Below are positions 1-12,100 of a DNA stretch of 64,000 bases, in pieces. The notes under the pieces are model-generated. The model made no database searches and was not told where the DNA came from. It saw nothing but the letters and a program-made list of their open reading frames with translations. How positions within the stretch are numbered: position 1 is the stretch's first letter; each line of letters opens with the position of its first letter. The stretch is from Lytechinus variegatus (Eukaryota > Echinodermata > Echinoidea > Temnopleuroida > Toxopneustidae), in the NCBI RefSeq assembly GCF_018143015.1, contig NC_054741.1, positions 63,090,697 through 63,154,696 on the forward strand, given 5' to 3'. Position numbers and translations under genes: made by a program.

Positions 1-235
1 AGTGCGTTGTGTGTAAACGCCTCTCCCATGTTTCATAGATGCAGGCTATGTCACAATGGAAAACACTCCGTCCCTCGGATAGGACGTTAAATGGATGCCC
101 CGTGTAGAGGAGAGTCACCACTTTTGAACGTTAAGAACCCACTGCACTATTCGTATAAGAGTAGGGGGAAACCCCGGTGTAGTGGTCCACCTGCCTTCCC
201 CCAGTCAGTTATATCGGGAGGAGAGACTTGCGGGT
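1..235 (+). repeat. Dispersed retroelement-like fragment
   Basis: The stretch contains a GGATAGGACGTTAAATGG-type block followed by GAACCCACTGCACTATTCG. Blocks like this recur in the 3' regions of LINE and SINE copies in many marine invertebrates, from memory. It is cut by the window edge, carries no long ORF, and its family is not fixed here. Confidence 0.4.
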
Positions 236-289
236 CATAGTGATTCAGTTCGCTTTTCGCCTCCCAGGCACAGGTGACGCCAAACAAAT

Positions 290-594
290 CGTCGCACGAA
301 CCGTCCTCTCTGCGCACTTCGATGCGAAAGTTAAGCGCACTGTATCTATTCCACGAACCGTCCTCTCTGTTGCGTTGCCCACTGTGGCGTAAATAATTAA
401 CTTCAAGAAAATGTAAAGATGCGGGATGAAACTTAGAAACCTGAACCTTTTAACGAAGACACTGGTAAATTATTTGCTCTCCTTGTAGGTGCACTTATTG
501 CTGGTTAAAAAAAACTTTTCTTTAAATGCGTTTTCTGCAAAAGTTACTTTCGCATCGAAGTTCGCAGAGAGGACGGTTCGTGGTGCGTGCGACG
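290..594. mobile_element. Short inverted-repeat transposon (MITE), 305 bp
   Basis: Both ends begin CGTCGCAC and share a long terminal inverted repeat with the blocks GAACCGTCCTCTCTGCG and CTTCGATGCGAAAGT. The right end has a few extra bases. AAAT lies directly outside each end (286-289 and 595-598), consistent with a 4-bp target duplication, though one side is in low-complexity DNA. No coding capacity, so a non-autonomous DNA transposon. Confidence 0.7.
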
Positions 595-734
595 AAATAA
601 TAATAATAATCCTCATCTTTACCCAACCTTTAAAACTAAATGAACCCTAATCTTAATCTTTACATTATTTCCAACTAAAAGCTCTATTACAATCCTCGAT
701 CTCTAACACTATGCTCTAAGATATTAAGCCCAGT

Positions 735-1560
735 GCAATTGTCGCAGGAGCAAATGTCATGTAACCGTCGTACGAAAGCTCAAGGAGCTTTTCTTTTGGA
801 CGACGTAAAATATGCTTCTACAACGGTTGCCAACGACTATATCTGTGCGGTGGTTACGGTATGGAGTTTCTGCACCGAGACTCAGAACGAACTGGAGAAC
901 ATAAGGAAAATGCCCTTCAAATGACAATGAAGAGCTGGAAGGTCTTTGTCGAAAATTTCGTCCTAAGTTTTCGAGCTGAAGAAAAAGTGAAAATATGTCG
1001 TTTGTCCACCAGAGTCGGGGACGAAACATCTCATTGTCACGTTGCGAAACCATTTTTGGAAGCAGCAAAAAAAAAAGAATTACCCCGGATGAGCCTGTCA
1101 AACCTTCCCCACCAAAGATTCTGAAATTAGCCCCCTATCTCCTAAATTAAATCATTAGGGAGTTTCGCACCATGACTCAGAATGGTTTCAAGAACATAGA
1201 AAAGGTTTTGTTAAATGCCCCTCATAACAAAGGCAAACAAGCCATTGTCGAAATTTGGCAAATGAAAGATGTTTCGTCCCCGACTCTGGACTAAAGTCAT
1301 ATTTTCACTTTTTCTTCAGCTCGAAAACTTAGGACGAAATTTTCGACAAAGACCGTCCAGCTGTTCATTGCCATTTAATGTACATTTTCAATAAATTCAC
1401 TGTTCTCCAGTTCGTTCTGCGTCTCGGTGCATAAACTCCATACCGTAACCACCGCACAGATATAGTAGTTGGCAGCCGTTGTTGTAGCATACAAAAGTTC
1501 CTTGAACTGTCGTACGACGGTGACATGACATTTGCGTTAGGCTAATGTTTCTCCTGCGAA
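735..1560. mobile_element. Foldback element with ~300-bp arms
   Basis: The arms at about 739-1050 and 1255-1555 are reverse complements with scattered mismatches. Both contain CTGTGCGGTGGTTACGGTAT and AACGAACTGGAGAACA. The inner parts carry the TTTGTCGAAAATT and CGTCCTAAGTTT blocks of the smaller MITE family found at 3765, 24795, 31325, 43570 and 56275. The short ORFs here are only arm sequence. Non-coding. Confidence 0.65.
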
Positions 1561-1876
1561 AAAAAAATTTTATTTTTTCGGATTGGACGTACTAGTGTGG
1601 AGGTACTGAAAGAGAATCACGCGATCTCTTTTGTCATTTTGTATTTTTTTCAAAACAATATTGCTGATTCACACAGGGAACAGTCGTAAGTCGGAGGACT
1701 GATGAGAGTCGATGAAGCCGAATTTAATCGTCGGAGGAGAATCTGTCTTGTAAACATGACAAAGCGAAAGCCCAATTTAGTTATATATCCGACCGCGACC
1801 GCGTCAAAGACCATGTGAATTGCCTGATATGTCACCTGCCGCGTCAGTGCCATAACGCCCTTCCCCGTCTTTTATG

Positions 1877-2210
1877 GGTTCCATGACATTTGCTCTGGTG
1901 ACAACTGCTCCGATGGAAAATCTGCAAGCTAAGAAAAAAATTAAACCTAACCTCCGAAACAAAATTAACCCTAATCTTTATATTTTATGATACCAAAAAA
2001 CTCCAATACAACCCTTTAGCCCATTTCACAATTAAATTGGTTATGCGACTGCTTACAGCCGTTGCGATTCTGTGCATCATTGTGGCCAAGTGATCGCAAA
2101 AGATCGCACGAGCTATTGTGAAAACCGTTTTACTCTATCGGTTAACCCTTTGCCATCGGAGACATTTAGACCGGAGAAATTGCTGCAAGAGCAAAAGTCC
2201 TGTTGCCCTT
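1877..2210. mobile_element. Degenerate MITE, CATGACATTTGCTC-ended family
   Basis: The left end reads CCATGACATTTGCTC and the right end is an imperfect reverse complement (GCAAGAGCAAAAGTCCTG). The interior has CCCTAA/CCTAAC-like runs. A related copy is at 47863-48030, and a right end is visible at about 740-767. The ends are diverged. Confidence 0.4.
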
Positions 2211-2785
2211 TTATGATTTACTTTAATGTTTGGCGTTCAGTCTTAAAGACTGTTTGCGCCTTTATGTAGATCTATAGTCAAGCTAAGTTTCAGGAATTTA
2301 GAGGAAAATGGATGTGCCAAGTCTTCTTATCCAGTGTCAAACTTTCTGTCCATGGACCTAGGACACTCATATGACTGAGTCAATAGCATGACGATATCGT
2401 TTGCATCATCAAGGGTCTAAAATACATCCGCGTTAGCTGTCTGACATGTCATTTGCATAATTGCACTATTCGTAATTTACTTCGGTTTCCTCTGTTTGAC
2501 AATGCACCACGTCTGTTTTCTGACACACAACCACCTCGACGACACTAAATGACACAGGAATGACAGTTTTAATGACCTCTATCACGCCGAGTGTAGAGCG
2601 TGACGATTGCTTGAAAACATACCATACCATACAATAATTGCCTCGGTCCCAACTACGTACTGATTAACCTTCCAACCTTTTTTCTTGTTTGAAGAAAGAC
2701 AGTGTTTATTCCTTGATAAACAAAATCGTCAATAACTACTGATTTACGATAGCCTCTGTTGCATAACAAAGGGCCATATTCAATC

Positions 2786-2955
2786 GGGGACGTTTCATAA
2801 AGTTCCTCGTAAGTTATGAGCGACTTTAAGCACGACTGGTAGCCCTTTCTTACGCGCTAAACCATCTCCAATGACCATACCATTTACCACAAGAAAGGAT
2901 CACCAGTCGTTCTTAAAGTCGCTCTTAACTTACGAACAGCTTCATGAAACACCCT
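2786..2955. mobile_element. MITE with GGGRCGTTTCAT ends
   Basis: The left end GGGGACGTTTCATAAAG matches the inverted right end CTTCATGAAACACCC. Subterminal inverted blocks GAGCGACTTTAAG and CTTAAAGTCGCTC flank a short centre. Non-autonomous DNA transposon about 170 bp long. Confidence 0.6.
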
Positions 2956-3188
2956 CCTGGAAAATCCAAGTCTGCCGACATTCGGTCAAGTACATTGTCT
3001 GATCCCGCTTGTGCATGGCCTAACATGAAACCCCTGAAACGGGGTCTTACAATAATATTATTGTGTAATTGCCCTTCCAGTTGTGAAGTCCCCTGTTATT
3101 ACTCACACACAACCGTTTCAATGACCTGAATTCTCTTTAAAAATCTTACAATATAGTTACTAATATCATTTTATATACTTATATACAG

Positions 3189-6100
3189 ATAGCAAATCTA
3201 TTTCCAACTCAAAAGTCGACCGTGATAGGGGTGATGAATGGTTGTTATGACACTTCAACTCTTATCTTCTTTCTAATAAAGGTAAGTATTTACATGCTTA
3301 CATGTATGTCTTAAAAACTAGCGTATGAGGAGGGGTGTAACGTGTTCTGGATGCCACTTTCAAGGGGGGTGAATTGAATTTAAAAAAACGCCGAAAATCG
3401 GATAAGAACGGTAAAAAACACATCGTGCCAATTAACGGCTTAAATATAAGTAGCCCAATGTGCTTTCCTGTTGATTTGAATTAAGTAAATCCAATGCTTT
3501 TATTTCATATCCTATTAAAACACAATTATACTAAACCAATTATGTAATTAGGATACAAATTAAGGGATTGACAATTAAAAAAGGCAGTATATAGTAGGGC
3601 GTATGGAAATGGAACAAGGGATTCCCTAAAAGCAATACCCCAATCGTCAATAGTGCTTTCTAATACAAATTCTTCCAGAGTAAAGAGTTTTCGCTCCTCA
3701 ATGCACGACGGATTAAGAATCAGTAAATTAATAGATGATAAATCATTATAAATAGATAAATAGATAAATGACAATGAACAACTTGGAGGTCTTTGGCAAA
3801 ACAATCGTGAACCGGAACAGTAGCTCCGTCCTAAGTTTAAGAGCTGACAAAAAATCGAAAATAAGTCGTTTGTTCAGAGTCCAGGACGAAACTGCTGTTT
3901 TGATTCGCCAATTTTCGACAAAGACTCCTTGGTTGTCTGGTAGGTTCTTGAATCCGTAGTGCGTCGTGGAGCGCCAACTCTTTCATCTAACTGTTAAACT
4001 TGGTCGAAAATTAATCGACTCATTTTCTATCATCATAGATCGCTTACGAGAACGGGATTTCATTGGAGGTCTCCTCCCTTGCGCTGGCATGTACTACCAT
4101 CTTCTTTTTTGTCAATATATGCCTTCTTCCCCGACATCACATTCCCTGGCCCCTCCCCGATGACTACTTCCTTCATGTGCCCTGCTTACCCGATCCCGAA
4201 TTCGATACGTTCAGCGTGGATGAGGTGGTCGTCGAGAACGGGAAGGGGACGGTGCTTTGTTCTGCGGAAGGCGATCTCACCCAGAGTCGCACACTTTGTG
4301 ACGTAGGAACGCAAACGTTCGAGTTTGATAATCTCGGTTTTGAGGACCCGGTGGTGACGAAAGGTGTGACGATTATCTATGCAAATGATTTTAAATTATG
4401 GCTGCTTTTCGTAGAATTGATGTAATATAAACTAGAAAGTGTGAGAGAAAATCTCTCCTACTTTTCATGGTTTTGTTTGACCTCACGCCTTTTTTGTCGC
4501 ATGTCGTATTAAATTCAAGACGTGGAGAAAAAAAAGAAAACCACTCTATTCCACTAACGATCATATATGAAACAGATGATATTTGTATTTTGTATCCCCC
4601 TCTCACGGATTTAGCCCACTTAAATTGATAAACAGCCCTGTAATGGATTTCAATGTAAATGCAGCCAGTAGCGTACCGTGGGCCACGGCATAGGGGGGGG
4701 GGGGGGCATGGGCCAAAAAAAATGAGTCACTTACTGAGTGCAAAGATCTGGGATTTATGATTGGGCAGATACGTCATTTCGCATGGCTAAAATGTCCGAT
4801 TTTGAGGAAAAAAACTTGTGAATGGGGCAGCGTGTTTATCTTGCTTAAGTGATGAAACTGTTTTACAGGTATCGCCTTTGTTTTTTTACAATTCAGGTGG
4901 ATTTGAACCACAACAAATCTAATAACAATGATAATATGATAACATTGATAATAATAATGAGAATAATAATAAAAATGTTGATGTCTTAATTAAGCGCACA
5001 CACCGTCCGAAGACGCTCATGGCGCTAGCCAGCAACACTTCATTTAGATATAATATATCTAAATGAAGTGTTGCTGGGCTAGCGCCACTTTATATTATAA
5101 AGAAAAAACTACAAATATACATGTAGGCCTAAACAAATTTATTATAATTTACCTTTTTTCCACAGTAAAAAAGAGAGTGTCCTTACCTGTTGAGGATATC
5201 ATCAATGAACGCCGTGCATCGAAACAGAGTTGGAGCACCGGCATTACCGGGGAACGGCGTTTATCCAAGCAAAGTTGGAACATCGGGGAACGGCGTTTAT
5301 CCAAGCAAAGTTGGGACACCGGGGACCGACGTTTATCCAAGCAAAGCGTGAACAGTAAAAGAAGCTCACGGAACTCCTTAGATAGCCGCATGAGTCAGAA
5401 AGAGCTCGCCAAGAGACAAGAGAGCATTCATGAAGAGAATTCAGAACTGAAAAGGGATGAAGCCTACCCAACATTCTTTTCCTGTTTGAAGAGTCCAATG
5501 TTTTTCTTCATGTCGTTTTGGGCCATCGTCATCCAACTCCAACTGCTCTTCGTTTTGGCGATTATGAACCCTTGGCTTACGTGGCTAGCCGACGGTGATA
5601 TTGATGTCGGTAATAGACCCTTTTGTCTTCTTATCAATCAATCCATCCCCCTCCTATTCTTTGTCCTCCTACCCTCATCCCCAGGCATCATAATCATCGT
5701 CATCGTTATCATCATCATCTTAATCATTATGATCGTCATCAACATCATCATCAACAAGATCATCATCAAAATCATCTTCATAATCATCACCATCATCATC
5801 TTCTTCTTCCTTTTCTTTTCCGTCATTATCATCATCTTCATCATAATTATCGATACCATACGTACCATCACAATATATAATACGATTTTATAGTTCCTTA
5901 TTATGTGTCCTCCTTCTCCCCACCCCCCCCCCCCCCCCCCATCACCACCATCTATATCAACATATGTAATCACGTTCTTATCACCTATCACAATCATCAA
6001 TATCTTTTTTTACGAATAAGATGAAGTGATCTTAGTCCCAATGGGAATTTCTATCTAAGAAAGATACTCGGGACATTTCTTAATATTTATCTATGAACTA

Positions 6101-9100
6101 TGTTGTACACGTACAAACTTTATTGCCGTTTCTTATGTTTTTATGTTGCAGTGAGTCAATACACTAATGTGCTTGCGTTGATGAGTTTTGTGAGTATGAT
6201 TGGAGGACCCCTTGGAGGTCTGCTATTAGATAGGAGAAAGCTCACCTTGTGTGCAGCACCGCTGGAATCGGGTAAGCCCTCCCCCACCACCTCCCTTTCT
6301 CTTCCTGTCCGTATCAACTTCATTAATCAAATTATGATTTATGTTATCATCATACAGAATAATTGAAATAATTTACGCAATCATCGGTACAAACCGGGGA
6401 ACCGAAGATGTTTAGGGTGCTGTCAAAAATATACATTCAATTATAAATGAATCGTAAGCCCGAAAATCAAGCGCAATACCTTTTTATTAAAATGCCTAAT
6501 GTATCTATAGTTGACTTGCACTCAGTTAACACTCGATCAACAGTTAAGCTTGATTTAGGGACTAATGATTGATTTACAATTAATTGTATTTTTTTTGCAA
6601 CGTCTCTTTTCCCCTAGGGCCTAAACATATCCATCTTGCAACTTGTTACTTTCACAAATTCTATTTTTTATTCTTTAGAACCTGCGTATGGCCCCTTGAC
6701 TGATCTGCGAAACAGTTGGCTGGCAGTGACTTGCACAACTCTTATGTCAATCGCCTACTCGGTATGCATGCTGGTTCGAATCCTCCCTCTCCAGTATTTG
6801 ACCTTTGCCCTCTTGACCTTGTGTAGGTCAATGTTGTATGGCGTATCGGCAGGTGTGGTTCCACTCACGTGAGTATTGTATTGTTTTCAATGTCCTTTCA
6901 TTTTTTGTGTCATCGTCAGTAGTTTTTTTTATACAGTGGAAAGGCTATAAAAATGGCTACAAAATGACGAGTTGCCTCAGCTCACTTGAAAAGATGCACT
7001 ACCGTGGTTGTCTTACCGTTAATGTCCACAATCATTGATTTCTCATGGCGATTAAACTTGAAGATTGACTTGATCTTCTGAAGATTTTTGCCGGGACTGC
7101 GAGGCACAATACACAGGACTTTCCGATGGACGGAGTATTTTTTTTAAACTGCGATTACACCTGCACTTAGCATTGAGCTCTAGCATCAGTTTTTTGGTAG
7201 ACGTGTTTCGGCATGGGCATGGACTCGCGCCCCTCATGAGATCATATTATCTTATCTGAAACAGACGCTCGAACCATGAACATAGTAGTAATGGTAGTAG
7301 GTCCATGCTCAAACCCACTGAGCTACGGTGCCTCTTAAATCTAATCACGATGCGACGAATTATTTAGACATTTACAGTTACAATTAATTTCCTTCAGAAT
7401 GATTCGTTAAAGGAGTTGACATCAATTAAAATCAAAATACATTTTGACGGACCCTGAATATTTTCCTATTAGAATATTCATAATATAGGCCTATTCACTT
7501 AAAAATATGGTTAAGGTGAGGGGAACAACTGAACGATAATTATGTATTTTTGTCATGTCGATTTCAGGTTTCCGATGAAGTTCTATGGGATCGTTTATGG
7601 TATGACCTACTTATTGATCGGTGTCTGTGGCTTCCTTCAATATCCACTTTTCATTCTGATCCAAAACGTGCTCATGGGCGACCCTCAATATGTAAGTAAA
7701 CTATATGCTTCTTGAATACACCTGTATTTCTTATTCACAAACTTGATTAAATGACAAAGAATTTATTTGTGCAATATACGGCGACCATTGTGCGTACACT
7801 CTTAAAACAAATCAGTCAAATTGACTACACCAGTAGTCAGCTGGGAGCAACTGATATGGCAATCACTGATATTTCTGACATATATTCTAGTCAGAAATAA
7901 CTCTATTCTAGTAAAATATGACTAGAAAATAGTCAAATATAACTAGAATAATAGTTGCACCCATCTGACCCCATTAACTAGTCATTGTTGACTGATTTGT
8001 TTGTAGAGTGTATAGGAAGGGGAGGGGGCTTAGGAGCACTTGAAAGATCAACATCCAATAAATCAATAAATATCAGGAAAGTGGAAATTGAAAAAAGGAT
8101 AATGGAAATGTTTGAAAAATGATATCAAGTTATATATTTCCAATAGAGCGACACAATGTCAACTTGAAGACAAATAAAACGAAAAGAACATAACATTTCA
8201 AACATGCATGTTTCAAGGTTTACACCTCATCAATTTTCGTGATATCCAAAATGTATAAACACCCATGACTCTGTCTGATTTTGATTTCAGGCTGATGATG
8301 AGATGTGAACCTTCGAAATATGTTCCGTTTATTAAAATGTTATGTTCTTTTCATTTTATTTGTCTTTAACTTGTCAAAAGCTCTCATAAAAAGGGATTTT
8401 CATTTGAAAATGTTGAAGATTTTCACTCGCTCGGGACTTTTTACACATTTTGCCCAATGCGAACGTCATGTTCCATTTCTGAAAACTTTTTGATCATTAC
8501 GCCATTGACACGATTGAATTGACTCCTTAATAACTTCTTCTTCCTTCCGGAGTCTTTCTTCATGTAAATGTGTATCCTCTAGCCCAGTTGAATAATTTGC
8601 AAACAACGGCAACTCTGCCACAAAATAGATTCAACAATTAGGTCAACTGGGTGCTTTCATAATATTCATTATGTTTTTAGTATACATATATTTATTTTTG
8701 CGCATGCGTAATACAATAGGTAGTTGTTCTGCGCATGTGCATTACGGTATTTTTGCCACAATGACCATGATGACCTTCTGATAGAAGTCACTTAGCAAAT
8801 CTTTTCCTCTGACGGATATACCTCCAAAGTTTGTAAGGTTTCTGAAGCCCAATACCATTTTGCAATTCCAAAGGACTTTTTCTCTAGTTTGTGTGCAATG
8901 CATCTGATAACAGAACCTCTTCTAATGCTTTCCTCAATTTTGGTTAGTCAAGCGCTAATGTTAAGTATATAGAATGAGTGTTTCCGTATTGGGAATGAGC
9001 TTTTTTTTTCTAGTTGCTGTCTTTGAAAAGGAAGAAGAGTAAGAAAAGAAAAATAATTTTAGTATCATGGTGGGAATGATACCGCTAACAACACTCGTTT

Positions 9101-12100
9101 GAATTTCCATCAACACCGAAAGATTATATCTTTAATGCTGTATATAATTATTTAACAGATCGTATGCGTGGTTTTCTCTCTCTTTCTCTCTCTCTTTCAA
9201 TTTACTTCTTTCTTCTTTTCCTTTCCACCATGAAAAGTATGAATTTTTTATTGGAATGCTTACCTACAATGTGCTCACTATTTTTTTTTTTCTCTCATCA
9301 TGCTCACTGTGATGGTACTGTATAACATAATTGTTAAGTTCATTCAGTCAAGATTATTACAAGATTTAATTGCAAATGATATTGATCTTTGTATACATGT
9401 ATAGGGCATAGGCTGAAAGCCACAGCTGATTTAGCTGCCATCTACAGAGGAAAATCTACACGTATGCTTATCGTTGTAGTTATATGTGCTTAAATTTTCC
9501 GTTCAAATTCATGTTCTGTTTATTCGTTCTATGTGGCCTTCTGCAGCTGTTGCCTGAAGTTTCTTTGGTGCTCCTTATTTGTTTAACCTCAATTGATTAT
9601 GTAGTCTTGCTTCACCTGGAAATATTCATTTTTCAGTCTTGTTTTACTTGGCATGAGTAGTTTTCCATTTAGTGATGTCAGTGACTTTGATTTGAACCTT
9701 CTTTTTCAATTACAGCAAAATGCTGGCAGTTTTTCGATTTCTGACGAACAATATGAACAAAATATTTCTGACACTATGAACAACAACGTAGAAGAATTTG
9801 AATATACTTTTGATGTCAATGACAAATCCTTTGTTAAATCTCAATACTACACCCAGAACCAATTTGTCAACAATTTAAAGTCAGCTGGAAAGAATGACTT
9901 GAACCTTTTGCATCTTAACATCCGCAGTGCAAATAAAAATTTCGAACAACTGAGCTTATTATTAGATAATACTAAAGTAGATTCTTTTGTTATTGGCCTG
10001 ACCGAAACCTGGTTTACGGATGCTCCTCACACTATACATTCCTTGTCTCAGCATAACCTTATATTTAATAATAGAGTAAATAGGCGAGGTGGTGGAGTAG
10101 CACTGTACGTTCCAATACACCTGCATTACATTGTACTTCATGACTTAAATCTGATGAATGAAACGATGGAGACGGTTTTTATCGAAATAACATTATCCAA
10201 AAGAAAAAACGTAGTTATAGGTACAGTTTATCGTCCACCTTCTTCCGATCATAATACGTTTCTAAATGAATTACAACAACTGCTTTCTAATCCTTTGCTT
10301 CAAAATAAACATTGCTTTTTGATGGGCGATTTTAATGTTGACCTCTTAAAATGCAGAGAGGATAATTTCTCTCAAGATTTTCTGAACACTTTATTATCAT
10401 TTTCATTTATTCCGTTGATTACCAGACCCACTAGATTTTCTTCTCATTCAGGAACTTTAATTGACAATATTTTTTCAAACGTTGAGAGAGAAATTGATTC
10501 TGGTGTCATTCTGTCTGACATCTCTGACCATTTTCTTATTTTCGCTAGGATACCATCTCTCTTTGATAACAACTCGTACTCTTCTCATGTAAAAATGGTT
10601 AGGAAAATTACCCCTGAAAAGATTGCCAAACTCAAGGATAAGCTAAGTTCACTCAAATGGAACGAAGTATTAGTTACAAACGATGTTAACGAATCATATG
10701 ATAATTTCATGACTATCCTTCTCGATTCTTTTAATGAATGTATCCCTCTTGTAAAATATAAACCAAACAACAAACGGACACCACGAAACCCCTGGGTTAG
10801 TAAATCACTTTTAAGATCTATCAATAGAAAAAATAACCTTTATTACAAGTATCGTGCAAACCCGTCAGATGCTGCTCGTGAAAAATACGTCAAATATAAA
10901 AACACCTTGACAACTCTTTTGAGATCTGAAAAAAAGAAATTTTATTGTTCTAAATTTGCAGCGAGTTCAAATAATATAAAAGATACATGGAAAGTAATCA
11001 ATGATGTCTTAAATAAGAAAAAAGATCGCAATACTATAAAACATGTGAAGATCAACAATTCAGTTATTAATGATAATTTTGATATAGCTATGAACTTTAA
11101 TAATTATTTCTCAGGCATTGGTCCAAATCTTGCCAACGAAATACCACACACAGATAAAACCTTTGAATGCTTTCTAAAGAACCAAAACCCACATTCACTA
11201 TTTTTTATTCCAACCGATGCTAATGAAATCATAAAGATAGTAAAAGAACTTAAAAGTAAAAAAAGTCCAGGCTATGATGAAATAAGTAATGACTTGTTAA
11301 AAGATATCATTAACGAAATTGTTATTCCTTTAGAACACGTCATGAATTTATCTCTTGTTAATGGTATAGTTCCCGACCGAATGAAAATTGCGAAGGTAGT
11401 TCCTATCTACAAAAAGGGAGATCCGTCCGATATAAGTAATTATAGACCTATATCTCTCTTATCTTCTATTTCCAAAGTCTTAGAAAAAATTATATACAAT
11501 CGTACAATAAAATTTGTGAGGAGTTTTGGTCTTTTATCAGAATCACAATTTGGCTTTAGGCAAAAGCATTCAACAACACATGCAATCTTATATTTCATTA
11601 ATCATATAGCGACTGCTGTTGACGACCACCTTCACACTCTTGGTATCTTTCTGGACCTCTCCAAGGCCTTTGACACCATTGACCATGAAATCTTATTGTC
11701 TAAACTATCACATTATGGAATTAGGGGGAAGGCCTTGGAGTGGTACAGAAGTTATCTTACTGGAAGAAAACAGTTTGTCTCCATAAACAATTCTAATTCC
11801 GATTATAATGACATGATTTGCGGAGTACCCCAGGGTTCGCTTTTGGGGCCATTATTATTCATTCTATATATCAACGATTTTCAGGATTCATCAAAGGCCT
11901 TGTCTTTCATATTATATGCAGATGACACCAGTGTTTTCTTTTCACATAAAAATCCTGATACTCTTGTAAACATAGTAAATACTGAACTCAGATGTATTCA
12001 TGAATGGATCTGTTGTAACAAACTTTCTTTAAATGTTGCAAAGACCCAGTGCATGCTTTTTAGTAATTCAATCACAGCTCTACCCAGGAACGTCTTTCTT

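Noticed and set aside
5149-5498. Minus-strand ORFs across the RRxS array
   Set aside because: They mirror the tandem repeat of the transporter exon and have no resemblance of their own.
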